Shown piece after piece: positions 8,923-15,615 of a stretch of DNA of 64,000 bases. Under the pieces are notes generated by a model, which had not been told where the DNA came from, did no database searches, and saw nothing but the letters and a program-made list of their open reading frames with translations. Every line of letters begins with the position of its first letter. The first letter of the stretch is position 1. Source of the stretch: LZORAL124-50-18 sp051208045 (GTDB lineage: Bacteria; Pseudomonadota; Gammaproteobacteria; Pseudomonadales; Oleiphilaceae); the NCBI GenBank assembly GCA_051208045.1, contig JBPJFY010000005.1, positions 62,001-126,000 on the forward strand, in the 5' to 3' direction. The position numbers and the translations under genes are program-made.

Positions 8923-9519
8923 TCAATGCCGATGACTTAGCTCAAAGGGAATAATGCCGATGGAGTGAAGTTGCTTTCTCAGCGTAGCATCCTTTGAATT
9001 CTGCCACCTTTTCAGTAAAGAAAAGATGTCTTCTGCATTATAGTTGAGTTCGATGGTGCAGACTCGGCTGATTACCTGAAGTAGTTTTGGGAACCTTTCT
9101 GCAAGCTCATAGAATAAATCGGTATCTCCATACTCGTAGTCCGCCAAGGCGTGATAGGCTCCCCCACCCATGCCAATGAAATAGTCTTTGTTGATTCCTT
9201 TTTTCGAGAAATGCTCAAAAAATAACGCACCCATAAACAACGCGCTATCTCCTAACTGTCTAAGCATGATATTGCGCTCATAACTGGTTTTCGCGTTATT
9301 AGCGGTTTCATATATAAGCGCCAGTGTGGGCAAAAAATAATTATCATTTTCTCTACAGAAAAGTCGCCTGCTTTCACTGAAATGGAGCAGAAGGTGAATG
9401 AGGTAATGATTAAGCTCGTCCGATAGCGGAGGAAGAAGTCTTTTTGACTCTCGATGAATACTTAAGGAAAAGTGCTCTCTTAGTGTTAACTGGCTTATGG
9501 TGCTTCCTTTGTTAACCAT
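8923..9519 (-). CDS. unknown helical protein of the stress island
   Basis: A 198-residue soluble protein with no signal peptide or membrane helix. Most of it is predicted helical (SDELNHYLIHLLLHFSESRR, TYETANNAKTSYERN-like stretches), with a glycine-rich turn IGMGGGAYHALADYEYGD near residue 115. I do not recognise a family. A good ribosome binding site (AGAGGTG) precedes the ATG at 9519, so it is very probably expressed. It is divergent from groES and convergent with the ABC operon. The position inside a heat-shock gene set suggests a stress-related or regulatory role, but nothing in the sequence shows DNA binding. The function is unassigned. Confidence 0.7.
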   Translation of the reverse strand: MVNKGSTISQLTLREHFSLSIHRESKRLLPPLSDELNHYLIHLLLHFSESRRLFCRENDNYFLPTLALIYETANNAKTSYERNIMLRQLGDSALFMGALFFEHFSKKGINKDYFIGMGGGAYHALADYEYGDTDLFYELAERFPKLLQVISRVCTIELNYNAEDIFSLLKRWQNSKDATLRKQLHSIGIIPFELSHRH

Positions 9520-9554
9520 GAATTCACCTCTATAAAAATTTTTCGAGATTGCCT

Positions 9555-9582
9555 CTTGAATCAGTTTTAAATAGCCCTAATT
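9555..9582 (+). promoter_or_regulatory. sigma-32-type promoter of groES-groEL
   Basis: CTTGAA (9555-9560), a 14-base spacer and CCCTAATT (9575-9582) match the RpoH promoter pattern, with T replacing the fourth C of the -10. The spacing equals that of the promoters at 3826 and 11703. Transcription would begin near 9589, leaving about 60 bases of leader. No CIRCE (HrcA) element was found here. Confidence 0.65.
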
Positions 9583-9605
9583 ACATTTTCGGGAAAGTTT
9601 TTCCT

Positions 9606-9618
9606 GACAATTATTGTC
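9606..9618. promoter_or_regulatory. 13-base palindrome in the groES leader
   Basis: GACAAT-T-ATTGTC is a perfect palindrome that lies between the predicted groES transcription start and its ribosome binding site. It could be an operator or a small RNA hairpin. It is short enough to be chance. Confidence 0.25.
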
Positions 9619-9649
9619 TTAGGTTATCAATCATTTTAGGAGGAAGTGT

Positions 9650-9964
9650 ATGACTTTGAAACCTCTTTACGATCGAGTGGTTGTACGCCGGTTAGAGGCA
9701 GAGATAACCACTAAAGGAGGCATCATTGTCCCTGACAAGTCGGCTGAGAAGTCTACTCAGGGGGAGGTAGTTGCTGTTGGCGGTGGCTTAGTCACTGACT
9801 CAGGAGACATACGAGCGCTATTGGTTAAAAAAGGAGACCGTATTCTCTTTGGGCAATATGCCGGATCCCAGGTAAAAGTGAATGGTGAAGAGCTTCTAAT
9901 CATGAAAGAGTCAGACATTCTGGCAATCGTTGAACAGCAGCAAGTAGAGGAGAAAGCAGCATGA
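9650..9964 (+). CDS. groES: co-chaperonin GroES
   Basis: This is the 10-kDa lid of the chaperonin, which caps GroEL during ATP-driven folding. The family pattern is clear: LKPLYDRVVVRRLEAE at the N-terminus, the mobile loop ITTKGGIIVPD near residues 19-30 (the IIV hydrophobic contact to GroEL) and GEVVAVGGG. At 104 residues it carries a short Gln/Glu-rich C-terminal tail (EQQQVEEKAA) beyond the common 96-97 residues. A strong TTAGGAGGA ribosome binding site precedes the ATG. Its stop overlaps the groEL start (ATGA at 9961). Placement in a stress island suggests an accessory copy; the housekeeping copy would be outside the window. Confidence 0.95.
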   Translation: MTLKPLYDRVVVRRLEAEITTKGGIIVPDKSAEKSTQGEVVAVGGGLVTDSGDIRALLVKKGDRILFGQYAGSQVKVNGEELLIMKESDILAIVEQQQVEEKAA

Positions 9965-11592
9965 GTGCGAAAGCGGTAATCTTTTCAGATCGTGCGCGTG
10001 AGCGTATGTTGACCGGGGTAAATATTCTGGCCGATGCCGTGAAAGCAACCCTGGGTCCTAAAGGGCGTAATGTTGTGTTAGACAAGAGCTTTGGCGCCCC
10101 CAGAGTGACAAAAGATGGGGTATCCGTAGCTAAAGAAATTGAACTGTCTGATAAGTTCCAGAACATGGGCGCACAGATGGTTAAAGAAGTCGCCTCAAAA
10201 ACCGCCGATGTGGCGGGTGACGGCACAACTACCGCGACGGTGTTGGCACAAGCGTTGATGCGTGAAGGCAATAAGGCGATCGCAGCCGGTATGAACCCTA
10301 TGGATTTAAAGCGCGGTATTGATGCTGTTGTTAAAGCAGCGATTAGCGAGCTGCATGATCTGGCCAAACCTTGTGACGATAATAAATCCATCGGTCAAGT
10401 GGCGACGGTATCCGCTAACTGGAATAAGGACATTGGCAATATTCTGGCTGAAGCGATGGAAAAAGTGGGTAAGGATGGTGTTATCACTGTTGAAGAAGGT
10501 AAATCACTCGAAAATGAGCTGGAAGTCGTTGAAGGTATGCAGTTCGATCGAGGGTACCTGTCTCCCTATTTCATCAACAATCAGGAGAAAATGCAGGTTG
10601 AACTCGACAACCCGTATATCCTGTTGTTTGACAAGAAGATAAGCACTATTCGTGATTTATTGCCAGTGTTGGAGAAAGTGGCCAAAGAGGGCCGACCTTT
10701 GTTGTTGATTGCCGAGGATGTTGAAGGTGAGGCTCTGTCTACGCTGGTGGTTAACCAGTTGCGTGGTGTACTTAAAGTTGCTGCAGTAAAGGCTCCCGGC
10801 TTTGGTGATCGACGCAAGGCCATGCTCGAGGATATTGCTATTCTGACCGGCGCGACCCTGATCAGTGAAGAAGTTGGATTGTCGCTTGAGAAAGCGGAGT
10901 TGGCACAGCTTGGAAGCGCCAAACGTATCATTGTTGCAAAGGACACGACTACGGTTGTGGATGGCGCAGGTGACGCGAAGGCTATCAGCGCGCGCGTGTT
11001 ACAAATTAAAGCTGAGATGGAAAACACCAGCTCAGACTACGACCGTGAAAAACTGCAGGAGCGAGTCGCTAAGCTGGCCGGTGGTGTTGCCGTTATCAAA
11101 GTAGGGGCTGCTACTGAGGTTGAAATGAAGGAGAAAAAAGACCTCGTGGATGATGCCTTCCATGCAACTCGTGCTGCTGTGGAAGAAGGTATCGTTCCTG
11201 GTGGTGGTGTGAGCCTTGTCCGTGTGGCGGATGCTGTTGCAGCAAAAGGGCTGGTACTCGCCAATGAAGACCAGGAAACCGGTGCACGTATCGCACTTCG
11301 TGCGATGGAGGAACCTTTCCGGCAGATCGTGAGTAACGCAGGTGTTGAATCCAGTGTTGTGCTGGAGAAGGTACGAAATGAGAAGGGTGCATTTGGTTAC
11401 AATGCTCAGACGGGCGACTACGGTGATATGTTGGAAATGGGCATTATCGACCCGGCTAAAGTGACCCGCTCGGCTTTGCAAAATGCTTGCTCGATAGCAG
11501 GCTTAATGCTGACAACAGAAGTAATGATTACCGATGCGCCCAAGGAGGATAAAACTGGCCCGGCAATGCCGGATACCAGTGATTGGGCATAA
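9961..11592 (+). CDS. groEL: chaperonin GroEL with non-canonical tail
   Basis: This is the 60-kDa chaperonin ring subunit. The ATP-binding signatures are present: TLGPKGRNVVLDKSFGAP, the magnesium-binding GDGTTTATVLA (Asp near residue 87) and EEGIVPGGGVSLVR with the catalytic Asp region near 398. The 543-residue length is normal. The C-terminus ends KEDKTGPAMPDTSDWA and lacks the Gly-Gly-Met repeats found at the end of most housekeeping GroELs. That is a sign of a specialised paralogue. The start follows GAGGAGAAA and overlaps the groES stop. A perfect terminator (11624-11646) follows. Expression from the sigma-32-like promoter at 9555 is inferred. Confidence 0.96.
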   Translation: MSAKAVIFSDRARERMLTGVNILADAVKATLGPKGRNVVLDKSFGAPRVTKDGVSVAKEIELSDKFQNMGAQMVKEVASKTADVAGDGTTTATVLAQALMREGNKAIAAGMNPMDLKRGIDAVVKAAISELHDLAKPCDDNKSIGQVATVSANWNKDIGNILAEAMEKVGKDGVITVEEGKSLENELEVVEGMQFDRGYLSPYFINNQEKMQVELDNPYILLFDKKISTIRDLLPVLEKVAKEGRPLLLIAEDVEGEALSTLVVNQLRGVLKVAAVKAPGFGDRRKAMLEDIAILTGATLISEEVGLSLEKAELAQLGSAKRIIVAKDTTTVVDGAGDAKAISARVLQIKAEMENTSSDYDREKLQERVAKLAGGVAVIKVGAATEVEMKEKKDLVDDAFHATRAAVEEGIVPGGGVSLVRVADAVAAKGLVLANEDQETGARIALRAMEEPFRQIVSNAGVESSVVLEKVRNEKGAFGYNAQTGDYGDMLEMGIIDPAKVTRSALQNACSIAGLMLTTEVMITDAPKEDKTGPAMPDTSDWA

Positions 11593-11623
11593 TTATTAGC
11601 TCTGCTGTGGACAACATTTTTTA

Positions 11624-11646
11624 GGGGGGCAATGCCCCCCATTTTT
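11624..11646 (+). terminator. intrinsic terminator after groEL
   Basis: GGGGGGC (11624-11630) and GCCCCCC (11634-11640) form a perfect 7-bp stem with a 3-base loop, followed by ATTTTTA. It separates the groESL transcript from the hsp20 promoter. Confidence 0.8.
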
Positions 11647-11702
11647 ATTACTTTCTTTTTTATGAAGTGGCAAAATAATAAACAATTATTTTAAAAAAAA
11701 TT

Positions 11703-11730
11703 GTTGAAAATTAGTTCTCTGGCCCTACAT
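11703..11730 (+). promoter_or_regulatory. sigma-32-type promoter of hsp20
   Basis: GTTGAA (11703-11708), 14 bases and CCCTACAT (11723-11730) resemble the RpoH promoter consensus, with the same spacer length as the promoters at 3826 and 9555. The region upstream is AT-rich. Transcription would begin near 11737 and give a leader of about 78 bases, a typical length for an RNA thermometer. Confidence 0.6.
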
Positions 11731-11736
11731 TATTTT

Positions 11737-11817
11737 ACGTGAGAGGTCGTCCTCATGGAGACCGATCACCATTGATTGTTTTTATTTTATATTGCTTCTA
11801 ACGGAGGATATACCATG
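11737..11817 (+). promoter_or_regulatory. ROSE-like RNA thermometer candidate before hsp20
   Basis: The leader contains TTGCT (11792-11796) facing the ribosome binding site GGAGGA (11803-11808). Pairing TGCTTC with GGAGGA leaves one G-G mismatch, which is the hallmark of the ROSE core (UYGCU against AGGA). A small upstream hairpin GAGG/CCTC (11743-11754), or alternatively GGTC/GACC (11745-11763), precedes it. ROSE elements are known to control small heat-shock genes in proteobacteria. The core stem is short, with a 4-base loop, so folding must be tested. Confidence 0.45.
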
Positions 11818-12294
11818 AACGCAATTGACCTTACTCCACTGTATCGCAGCAGTGTTGGTTTTGATCGCTTAGGATCACTGATCAACCATGCGTTAACAGC
11901 AGAATCCACTACCAGTGGATACCCTCCCTACAACATCGAGGTTCTCGACGAAAATCGCTATGCCATTACCCTTGCTGTGGCTGGATTTTCACAGGAAGAA
12001 CTGGATATTCAGGTTGAAAAAGGTGTGCTGACTGTACGAGGTGATAAACACGCAAAAGAAGAGCGTACTTACCTCTATCAAGGCATTGCCAATCGCACGT
12101 TTGAACGCAAGTTCAATCTTGCCGATTACATTGAAGTCACTGGAGCAGATCTTTCTAATGGGCTGTTGACAATCAGTCTGCTGAAAGAAATTCCGGAAGC
12201 GATGAAGCCAAAATCCATTGCCATTAATCAAGATGGCAATGTGTTGGAGCACAAAGCTGAAGAGAAAAGCGCCAAAGGCGACAAAGCAGCCTAG
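11815..12294 (+). CDS. small heat-shock protein, Hsp20/IbpA type
   Basis: This is an ATP-independent holdase of the alpha-crystallin family, which keeps unfolded proteins soluble for later refolding. The alpha-crystallin domain occupies roughly residues 38-130 (YNIEVLDENRYAITLAVAGF, then GVLTVRGDK and LSNGLLTISL). The C-terminal I-X-I motif is IAI in PKSIAINQD. Order and length (159 aa) match IbpA-like class A proteins. The ATG at 11815 was chosen, not an in-frame codon 39 bases upstream, because GGAGG stands 7 bases before it and the N-terminus (MNAIDLTPLYRSSVGFDRL) fits IbpA. A hairpin follows the gene, but its T run is weak, so read-through into the next hsp20 is likely. Confidence 0.94.
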   Translation: MNAIDLTPLYRSSVGFDRLGSLINHALTAESTTSGYPPYNIEVLDENRYAITLAVAGFSQEELDIQVEKGVLTVRGDKHAKEERTYLYQGIANRTFERKFNLADYIEVTGADLSNGLLTISLLKEIPEAMKPKSIAINQDGNVLEHKAEEKSAKGDKAA

Positions 12295-12301
12295 CACTGG
12301 C

Positions 12302-12325
12302 GAGGGGGCATATCTGTGCCCCCTC
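12302..12325 (+). terminator. GC-rich hairpin between the two hsp20 genes
   Basis: GAGGGGGCA (12302-12310) and TGCCCCCTC (12317-12325) form a perfect 9-bp stem with a 6-base loop, followed by only AGTTTAA. No convincing promoter stands between this hairpin and the next gene, so it may be a partial terminator or an RNA-stabilising/processing structure. Confidence 0.5.
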
Positions 12326-12369
12326 AGTTTAACCTTGAAGTATTTATCCTGAGTCATTGGAGGTGTCCC

Positions 12370-12987
12370 ATGAATATCGAAAAACTAAAACCCTGGAATT
12401 GGTTCAAGCATGAAGATGCTTCTGCTCACCAGATTCCTGTTTCAAAAAGCAATACGCTTGGTGAAAGCTCACCAGAGAGTAGGTCAGTTGCCACCCCTGA
12501 GCATCAGGCAATGGGGTCTTTACTGCAACTGCATAACGAAATGGACCGCCTGTTTGATGATGTGTGGCGCTCATTCGGTATGCCTCCGGGCACAAGGCTT
12601 GCGCGACCGGCATCGATATTTAACAACCGCATTTTTGATCATTCAATCATGGGTGATTATCGAGCGAAATTGGATGTATCTGGCAGTGAAAAAGAGTATG
12701 AGGTATCCATCGATCTGCCTGGACTGTCAGAAGAGAATATTCAAATTGAATTGAATGGCAATACATTAACGATTAAAGGACAGATGGAGGAAAAAAACGA
12801 GAGCAAAGATAAACAATACTATCGAGTAGAGCGGAGTGTCGGCTCTTTTCAACGTACTTTGTCTCTGCCTGAAGATGCTGATCGGGATGAGATTTCAGCC
12901 AATATGAAAAATGGCCTGTTAAATATCAAAATTCCGAGAAAAGCATTGCCTAAAGATGATGTGAAACGTATTTCAATTTCATCGTAA
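12370..12987 (+). CDS. small heat-shock protein, class B Hsp20
   Basis: A second Hsp20, 205 residues long. The N-terminal arm is long (about 95 residues, starting MNIEKLKPWNWFKHE). The alpha-crystallin domain follows (KLDVSGSEKEYEVSIDLPGL, then GNTLTIKGQMEEK, SFQRTLSLPEDAD and MKNGLLNIKIPRK). A C-terminal I-X-I motif (ISI) lies next to the end. It differs clearly from the preceding IbpA-type protein; the two probably form mixed or parallel holdase systems. GGAGGTG lies just before the ATG. The gene is probably transcribed with the upstream hsp20. A hairpin (13008-13029) follows, then degP. Confidence 0.93.
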   Translation: MNIEKLKPWNWFKHEDASAHQIPVSKSNTLGESSPESRSVATPEHQAMGSLLQLHNEMDRLFDDVWRSFGMPPGTRLARPASIFNNRIFDHSIMGDYRAKLDVSGSEKEYEVSIDLPGLSEENIQIELNGNTLTIKGQMEEKNESKDKQYYRVERSVGSFQRTLSLPEDADRDEISANMKNGLLNIKIPRKALPKDDVKRISISS

Positions 12988-13007
12988 CTTTATGGGCTAA
13001 AAGGTAA

Positions 13008-13029
13008 GGGAGGTGGTAATCCACCTCCC
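13008..13029 (+). terminator. hairpin between hsp20 and degP
   Basis: GGGAGGTGG (13008-13016) and CCACCTCCC (13021-13029) form a perfect 9-bp stem with a 4-base loop. The following GCTTTCAGG is a poor T run, so partial termination or transcript stabilisation is as likely as full termination. Confidence 0.5.
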
Positions 13030-13064
13030 GCTTTCAGGTTAAAACAAATGCGGAGAAAAATGCT

Positions 13065-14429
13065 ATGAAGCAAAAAGTCGTTGTCCCATTTTTTATTATA
13101 GTTATGCTTTTATTTGGGCAAGCGCAAGCTGCGCTACCGAATGTGACCACTGATGGAAAGCCTTTTCCAACACTTTCGCCCATGATAAAAAAAGTGCATC
13201 CTTCTGTGGTCAATATCTCAACATTTTCCACTCAGCAGTACAGTAATAATCCCTTGTTGAACGACCCTTTCTTTAGGCATTTTTTTAATATTCCAGAGCA
13301 ACGACAGTTTCAACAGCAACCCAAAAAGCGCCAGCAAAGTGCGGGTTCTGGCGTGGTCGTTAACGCTCATGATGGCATTGTCATGACCAATTATCATGTC
13401 ATCAAAGGAGCTGACGAAGTTGAAGTATCATTGGCTGACGGGCGCAGCTTCGAAGCTAAGGTATTAGGAGAGGATGCTGAGCTGGATATTGCCATTCTTA
13501 AAATAAAGGCCGATGACCTGATTGAGGTGAAGATTGCCGATTCGGATCTGCTGGAAGTGGGTGACTTTGTCGTCGCAATAGGCAACCCTTTTGGTCTCGG
13601 CCAAACTGTTACGACCGGTGTGGTAAGTGCATTGGGTCGAAGCGGGTTAGGGATTGAAGGCTACGAAAATTTCATACAGACCGACGCTTCTATTAACCCC
13701 GGAAATTCTGGCGGTGCTTTAGTCAACCTTGCTGGCGAGCTGGTTGGCATTAACACAGCCATTATTGCCCCTTCTGGCGGCAATGTGGGTATTGGCTTTG
13801 CTATTCCATCCAATATGGCAAAGGCCAGCATGGAGCAAATCATCGAGCATGGTGAAGTCAGGCGTGGACAAATTGGCGTTGGCATACAAGATATCACTCC
13901 CGACTTGCGCAAAGCTTTCGATATTGAGAATGGTCAAGCTGGGGTTCTAGTGACGAATGTAATGAAGGACTCTCCGGCAGAAGATGCTGGATTGAAATCA
14001 GGTGATGTCATTATCGCAGTGGATGGTAAAAAATCGGCATCAACCGGACAGCTTAGAAGTCAAATAGGCATGAGAGCAATCGGCGAAAAAGTAACGTTGA
14101 CAATACTTCGAGAAGGTGAGGAGAAGGTCGTCAAAGTTGAAGTGGGCAAGGCTGGCTCACTCGAAAATCTAAGTGGACGAGTACACGAGTTGCTAGAAGG
14201 GGTTCAGTTTGAAAACGAGCCAAATCAAGACGGGGTTCGGGTCGTTAGTATTGTGCCAAAAAGTAAAGCTGCCTACAGTGGCTTAAGAGTGAGTGATGTT
14301 ATTGTTGCGGCTAATAAGCGTCGAGTATACGATCTTGAATCTTTACAGAATGCTCTGGCTAGGAATCAATCCTCAGTGCTTTTACAGGTTAATAGAGGTG
14401 GAGGCTCGCTGTTTCTTGTCATTCGATAG
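13065..14429 (+). CDS. periplasmic serine protease/chaperone, DegP/HtrA family
   Basis: A periplasmic quality-control protease that degrades or holds misfolded envelope proteins. A Sec signal peptide (about residues 1-23, cleavage after AQA) leads into a trypsin-like domain. The triad is His in TNYHVIKGA (about residue 110), Asp in ELDIAILKI (about 140) and Ser in NPGNSGGAL (about 214). Two PDZ domains follow (RRGQIGVGIQDITPDL, then a shorter one ending LLQVNRGGGSLFLVIR). At 454 residues it is closest in size to DegQ/MucD. It lies after hsp20 with no obvious promoter of its own. DegP is also a member of the transferable heat-resistance loci of other bacteria. Confidence 0.94.
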   Translation: MKQKVVVPFFIIVMLLFGQAQAALPNVTTDGKPFPTLSPMIKKVHPSVVNISTFSTQQYSNNPLLNDPFFRHFFNIPEQRQFQQQPKKRQQSAGSGVVVNAHDGIVMTNYHVIKGADEVEVSLADGRSFEAKVLGEDAELDIAILKIKADDLIEVKIADSDLLEVGDFVVAIGNPFGLGQTVTTGVVSALGRSGLGIEGYENFIQTDASINPGNSGGALVNLAGELVGINTAIIAPSGGNVGIGFAIPSNMAKASMEQIIEHGEVRRGQIGVGIQDITPDLRKAFDIENGQAGVLVTNVMKDSPAEDAGLKSGDVIIAVDGKKSASTGQLRSQIGMRAIGEKVTLTILREGEEKVVKVEVGKAGSLENLSGRVHELLEGVQFENEPNQDGVRVVSIVPKSKAAYSGLRVSDVIVAANKRRVYDLESLQNALARNQSSVLLQVNRGGGSLFLVIR

Positions 14430-14434
14430 ACGAT

Positions 14435-14478
14435 AGCCAGCCTCAGCGCTGGCTTCGCTAGCCAACTGTATCAGTTGG
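14435..14478 (+). promoter_or_regulatory. tandem, partly exclusive hairpins before the rpoH-like gene
   Basis: Hairpin A pairs AGCCAGC (14435-14441) with GCTGGCT (14448-14454). Hairpin B pairs TGGCT (14450-14454) with AGCCA (14460-14464). Hairpin C pairs CCAACTG (14462-14468) with CAGTTGG (14472-14478) and includes the first two Gs of the ribosome binding site GGAGGTG of the next small ORF. B overlaps both A and C. A may be the degP terminator without a T run; C could limit translation at low temperature. Confidence 0.45.
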
Positions 14479-14487
14479 AGGTGAAAT

Positions 14488-14613
14488 ATGGCTCATAATA
14501 AAGCGGTAGGCGGAGTAGCAGCGGAAGTGATTGCGGAGAGCGGAAAACAATTGTTCGTATTCCAAAGATACAAGGTTGATTCAGTTAGGAGAAAGCACGA
14601 TGTCCAAGAATGA
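14488..14613 (+). CDS. 41-residue small ORF overlapping the rpoH-like start
   Basis: An ORF of 41 codons begins at ATG 14488 with GGAGGTG at 14477-14483, a strong ribosome binding site. The product (MAHNKAVGGVAAEVIAESGK at the start, basic towards the end) has no known relative that I recognise. Its stop at 14611-14613 lies 14 bases inside the rpoH-like gene in another frame, so its translation would carry ribosomes over the sigma-factor ribosome binding site at 14587-14591. A 7-bp hairpin (14462-14478) covers part of its own ribosome binding site. It is either a small protein or a translational-coupling leader for the sigma factor. Confidence 0.5.
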   Translation: MAHNKAVGGVAAEVIAESGKQLFVFQRYKVDSVRRKHDVQE

Positions 14614-15496
14614 ATTAGCGCTTAATGGCTTTAATTCAATAACAGGTGGATTTCAATCCTACGTGAATTACGCCTACAGCCAACCAATACTGACTGAAGA
14701 AAGAGAACGTGAACTGTTTTCGAAATATGTCGAAGGCAATGATTTGGATGCTGCACGCCAAATTGTCTTGTCGCACTTAAGGTTTGTGGTTTTCATTGCC
14801 AAAGGTTATTTAGGATATGGTCTCCCCATGGAAGACCTTGTTCAAGAAGGCAGCGTTGGCCTTATGAAATCTGTAAAAAAATTTGATATCAATTATGGTG
14901 TTCGTTTTGCTAGCTTTGCTGTGCACTGGATAAAATCAGAAATTCAGGAGTACGTAGTTCGAAACTGGAAGCTGGTTAAAGTTGCGACAACTAAGGCGCA
15001 GAGAAGGTTGTTTTTTAATTTACGTAGTTTAAAAAAGCAGCTTGGATGGATGAGTCAGGATGAGGTAAGTGAAGTCGCTAGTTTTCTTGATGTTAGTGAA
15101 AAAGACGTCGTCGAAATGGAATTGAGACTTCGGCAAGCAGATGAGTTTTTTGATGAAACATTTGGTGATTCGGCTACCGATGATCATGTGCCTGGCGCTG
15201 CTCATTCTAAACTGCTGGCGGATCGTTCAGGTTGTCCAGAACAACATTGGACGAATGAGGATTTTAGTCGTCGGTGTATGTCTGGCGTTAACGATTTTGT
15301 CGAAGAGCTAGACGAAAGAACCAAAGATATTTTTTCCAATCGTTGGCTCGTCAAAGATGAAAAGAATAGAGTTAGTCTTAAGCAACTGGCAAAAAAGCAC
15401 TCTATTTCATTAGAACGTGTCAGGCAGATAGAAGCGCGGGCGTTAGAAAGGTTGAAAGTTGAATTACTTAAGAAGGGGCTCGAATTGAATGAATAG
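14600..15496 (+). CDS. RpoH-like heat-shock sigma factor (sigma-32 paralogue)
   Basis: This alternative sigma-70-family factor directs RNA polymerase to heat-shock promoters. Region 2 is clear (LRFVVFIAKGYLGYGLPMED, then LVQEGSVGLMKSVKKFD and FASFAVHWIKSEIQEYV). The RpoH-specific box follows as TTKAQRRLFFNLRSLKKQLGW, near-identical in kind to E. coli RpoH. Region 4.2 is VSLKQLAKKHSISLERVRQI. At 298 residues it is slightly longer than E. coli RpoH (284). The ATG at 14600 was chosen because AGGAG stands 8 bases upstream; a TTG at 14531 is less likely. Sampled lines are 35-43 percent GC against about 52 percent outside. It ends the heat-shock gene set and could drive the three sigma-32-like promoters upstream. 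Confidence 0.93.
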   Translation: MSKNELALNGFNSITGGFQSYVNYAYSQPILTEERERELFSKYVEGNDLDAARQIVLSHLRFVVFIAKGYLGYGLPMEDLVQEGSVGLMKSVKKFDINYGVRFASFAVHWIKSEIQEYVVRNWKLVKVATTKAQRRLFFNLRSLKKQLGWMSQDEVSEVASFLDVSEKDVVEMELRLRQADEFFDETFGDSATDDHVPGAAHSKLLADRSGCPEQHWTNEDFSRRCMSGVNDFVEELDERTKDIFSNRWLVKDEKNRVSLKQLAKKHSISLERVRQIEARALERLKVELLKKGLELNE

Positions 15497-15544
15497 TAGT
15501 CCCTTGCGCTGGTGATACAGCCCGCCTATAACTATGCCATGATC

Positions 15545-15560
15545 ATCCAATAAATTGGAT
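15545..15560. promoter_or_regulatory. small palindrome after the rpoH-like gene
   Basis: ATCCAAT (15545-15551) and ATTGGAT (15554-15560) are perfect inverted arms with a 2-base centre in the 119-base gap between the sigma-factor gene and the peptidase gene. It might be an operator. There is no T run to make it a terminator. Confidence 0.25.
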
Positions 15561-15615
15561 TCACATATTATCCGGCAACCTGGGCAGCCTGGTTGGCGCA
15601 AGAGGGGGGAGTGTC

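Noticed and set aside
9520..9649. CIRCE operator in front of groES
   Set aside because: No TTAGCACTC-N9-GAGTGCTAA or near form is present; only a 13-base palindrome was seen.
12334..12361. CTTGAA before the second hsp20 as a fourth sigma-32 promoter
   Set aside because: The sequence 14 bases downstream (TCATTGGA) does not resemble CCCCAT and merges into the ribosome binding site.
14531..14599. Longer N-terminus for the RpoH paralogue from TTG 14531
   Set aside because: The extension has no RpoH similarity, no ribosome binding site, and overlaps a better-supported small ORF; ATG 14600 has AGGAG upstream.
3386..15615. Integrase or att-site direct repeats bounding the stress island
   Set aside because: No integrase, tRNA or flanking direct repeat was found by eye, so transfer is suggested only by composition and content.
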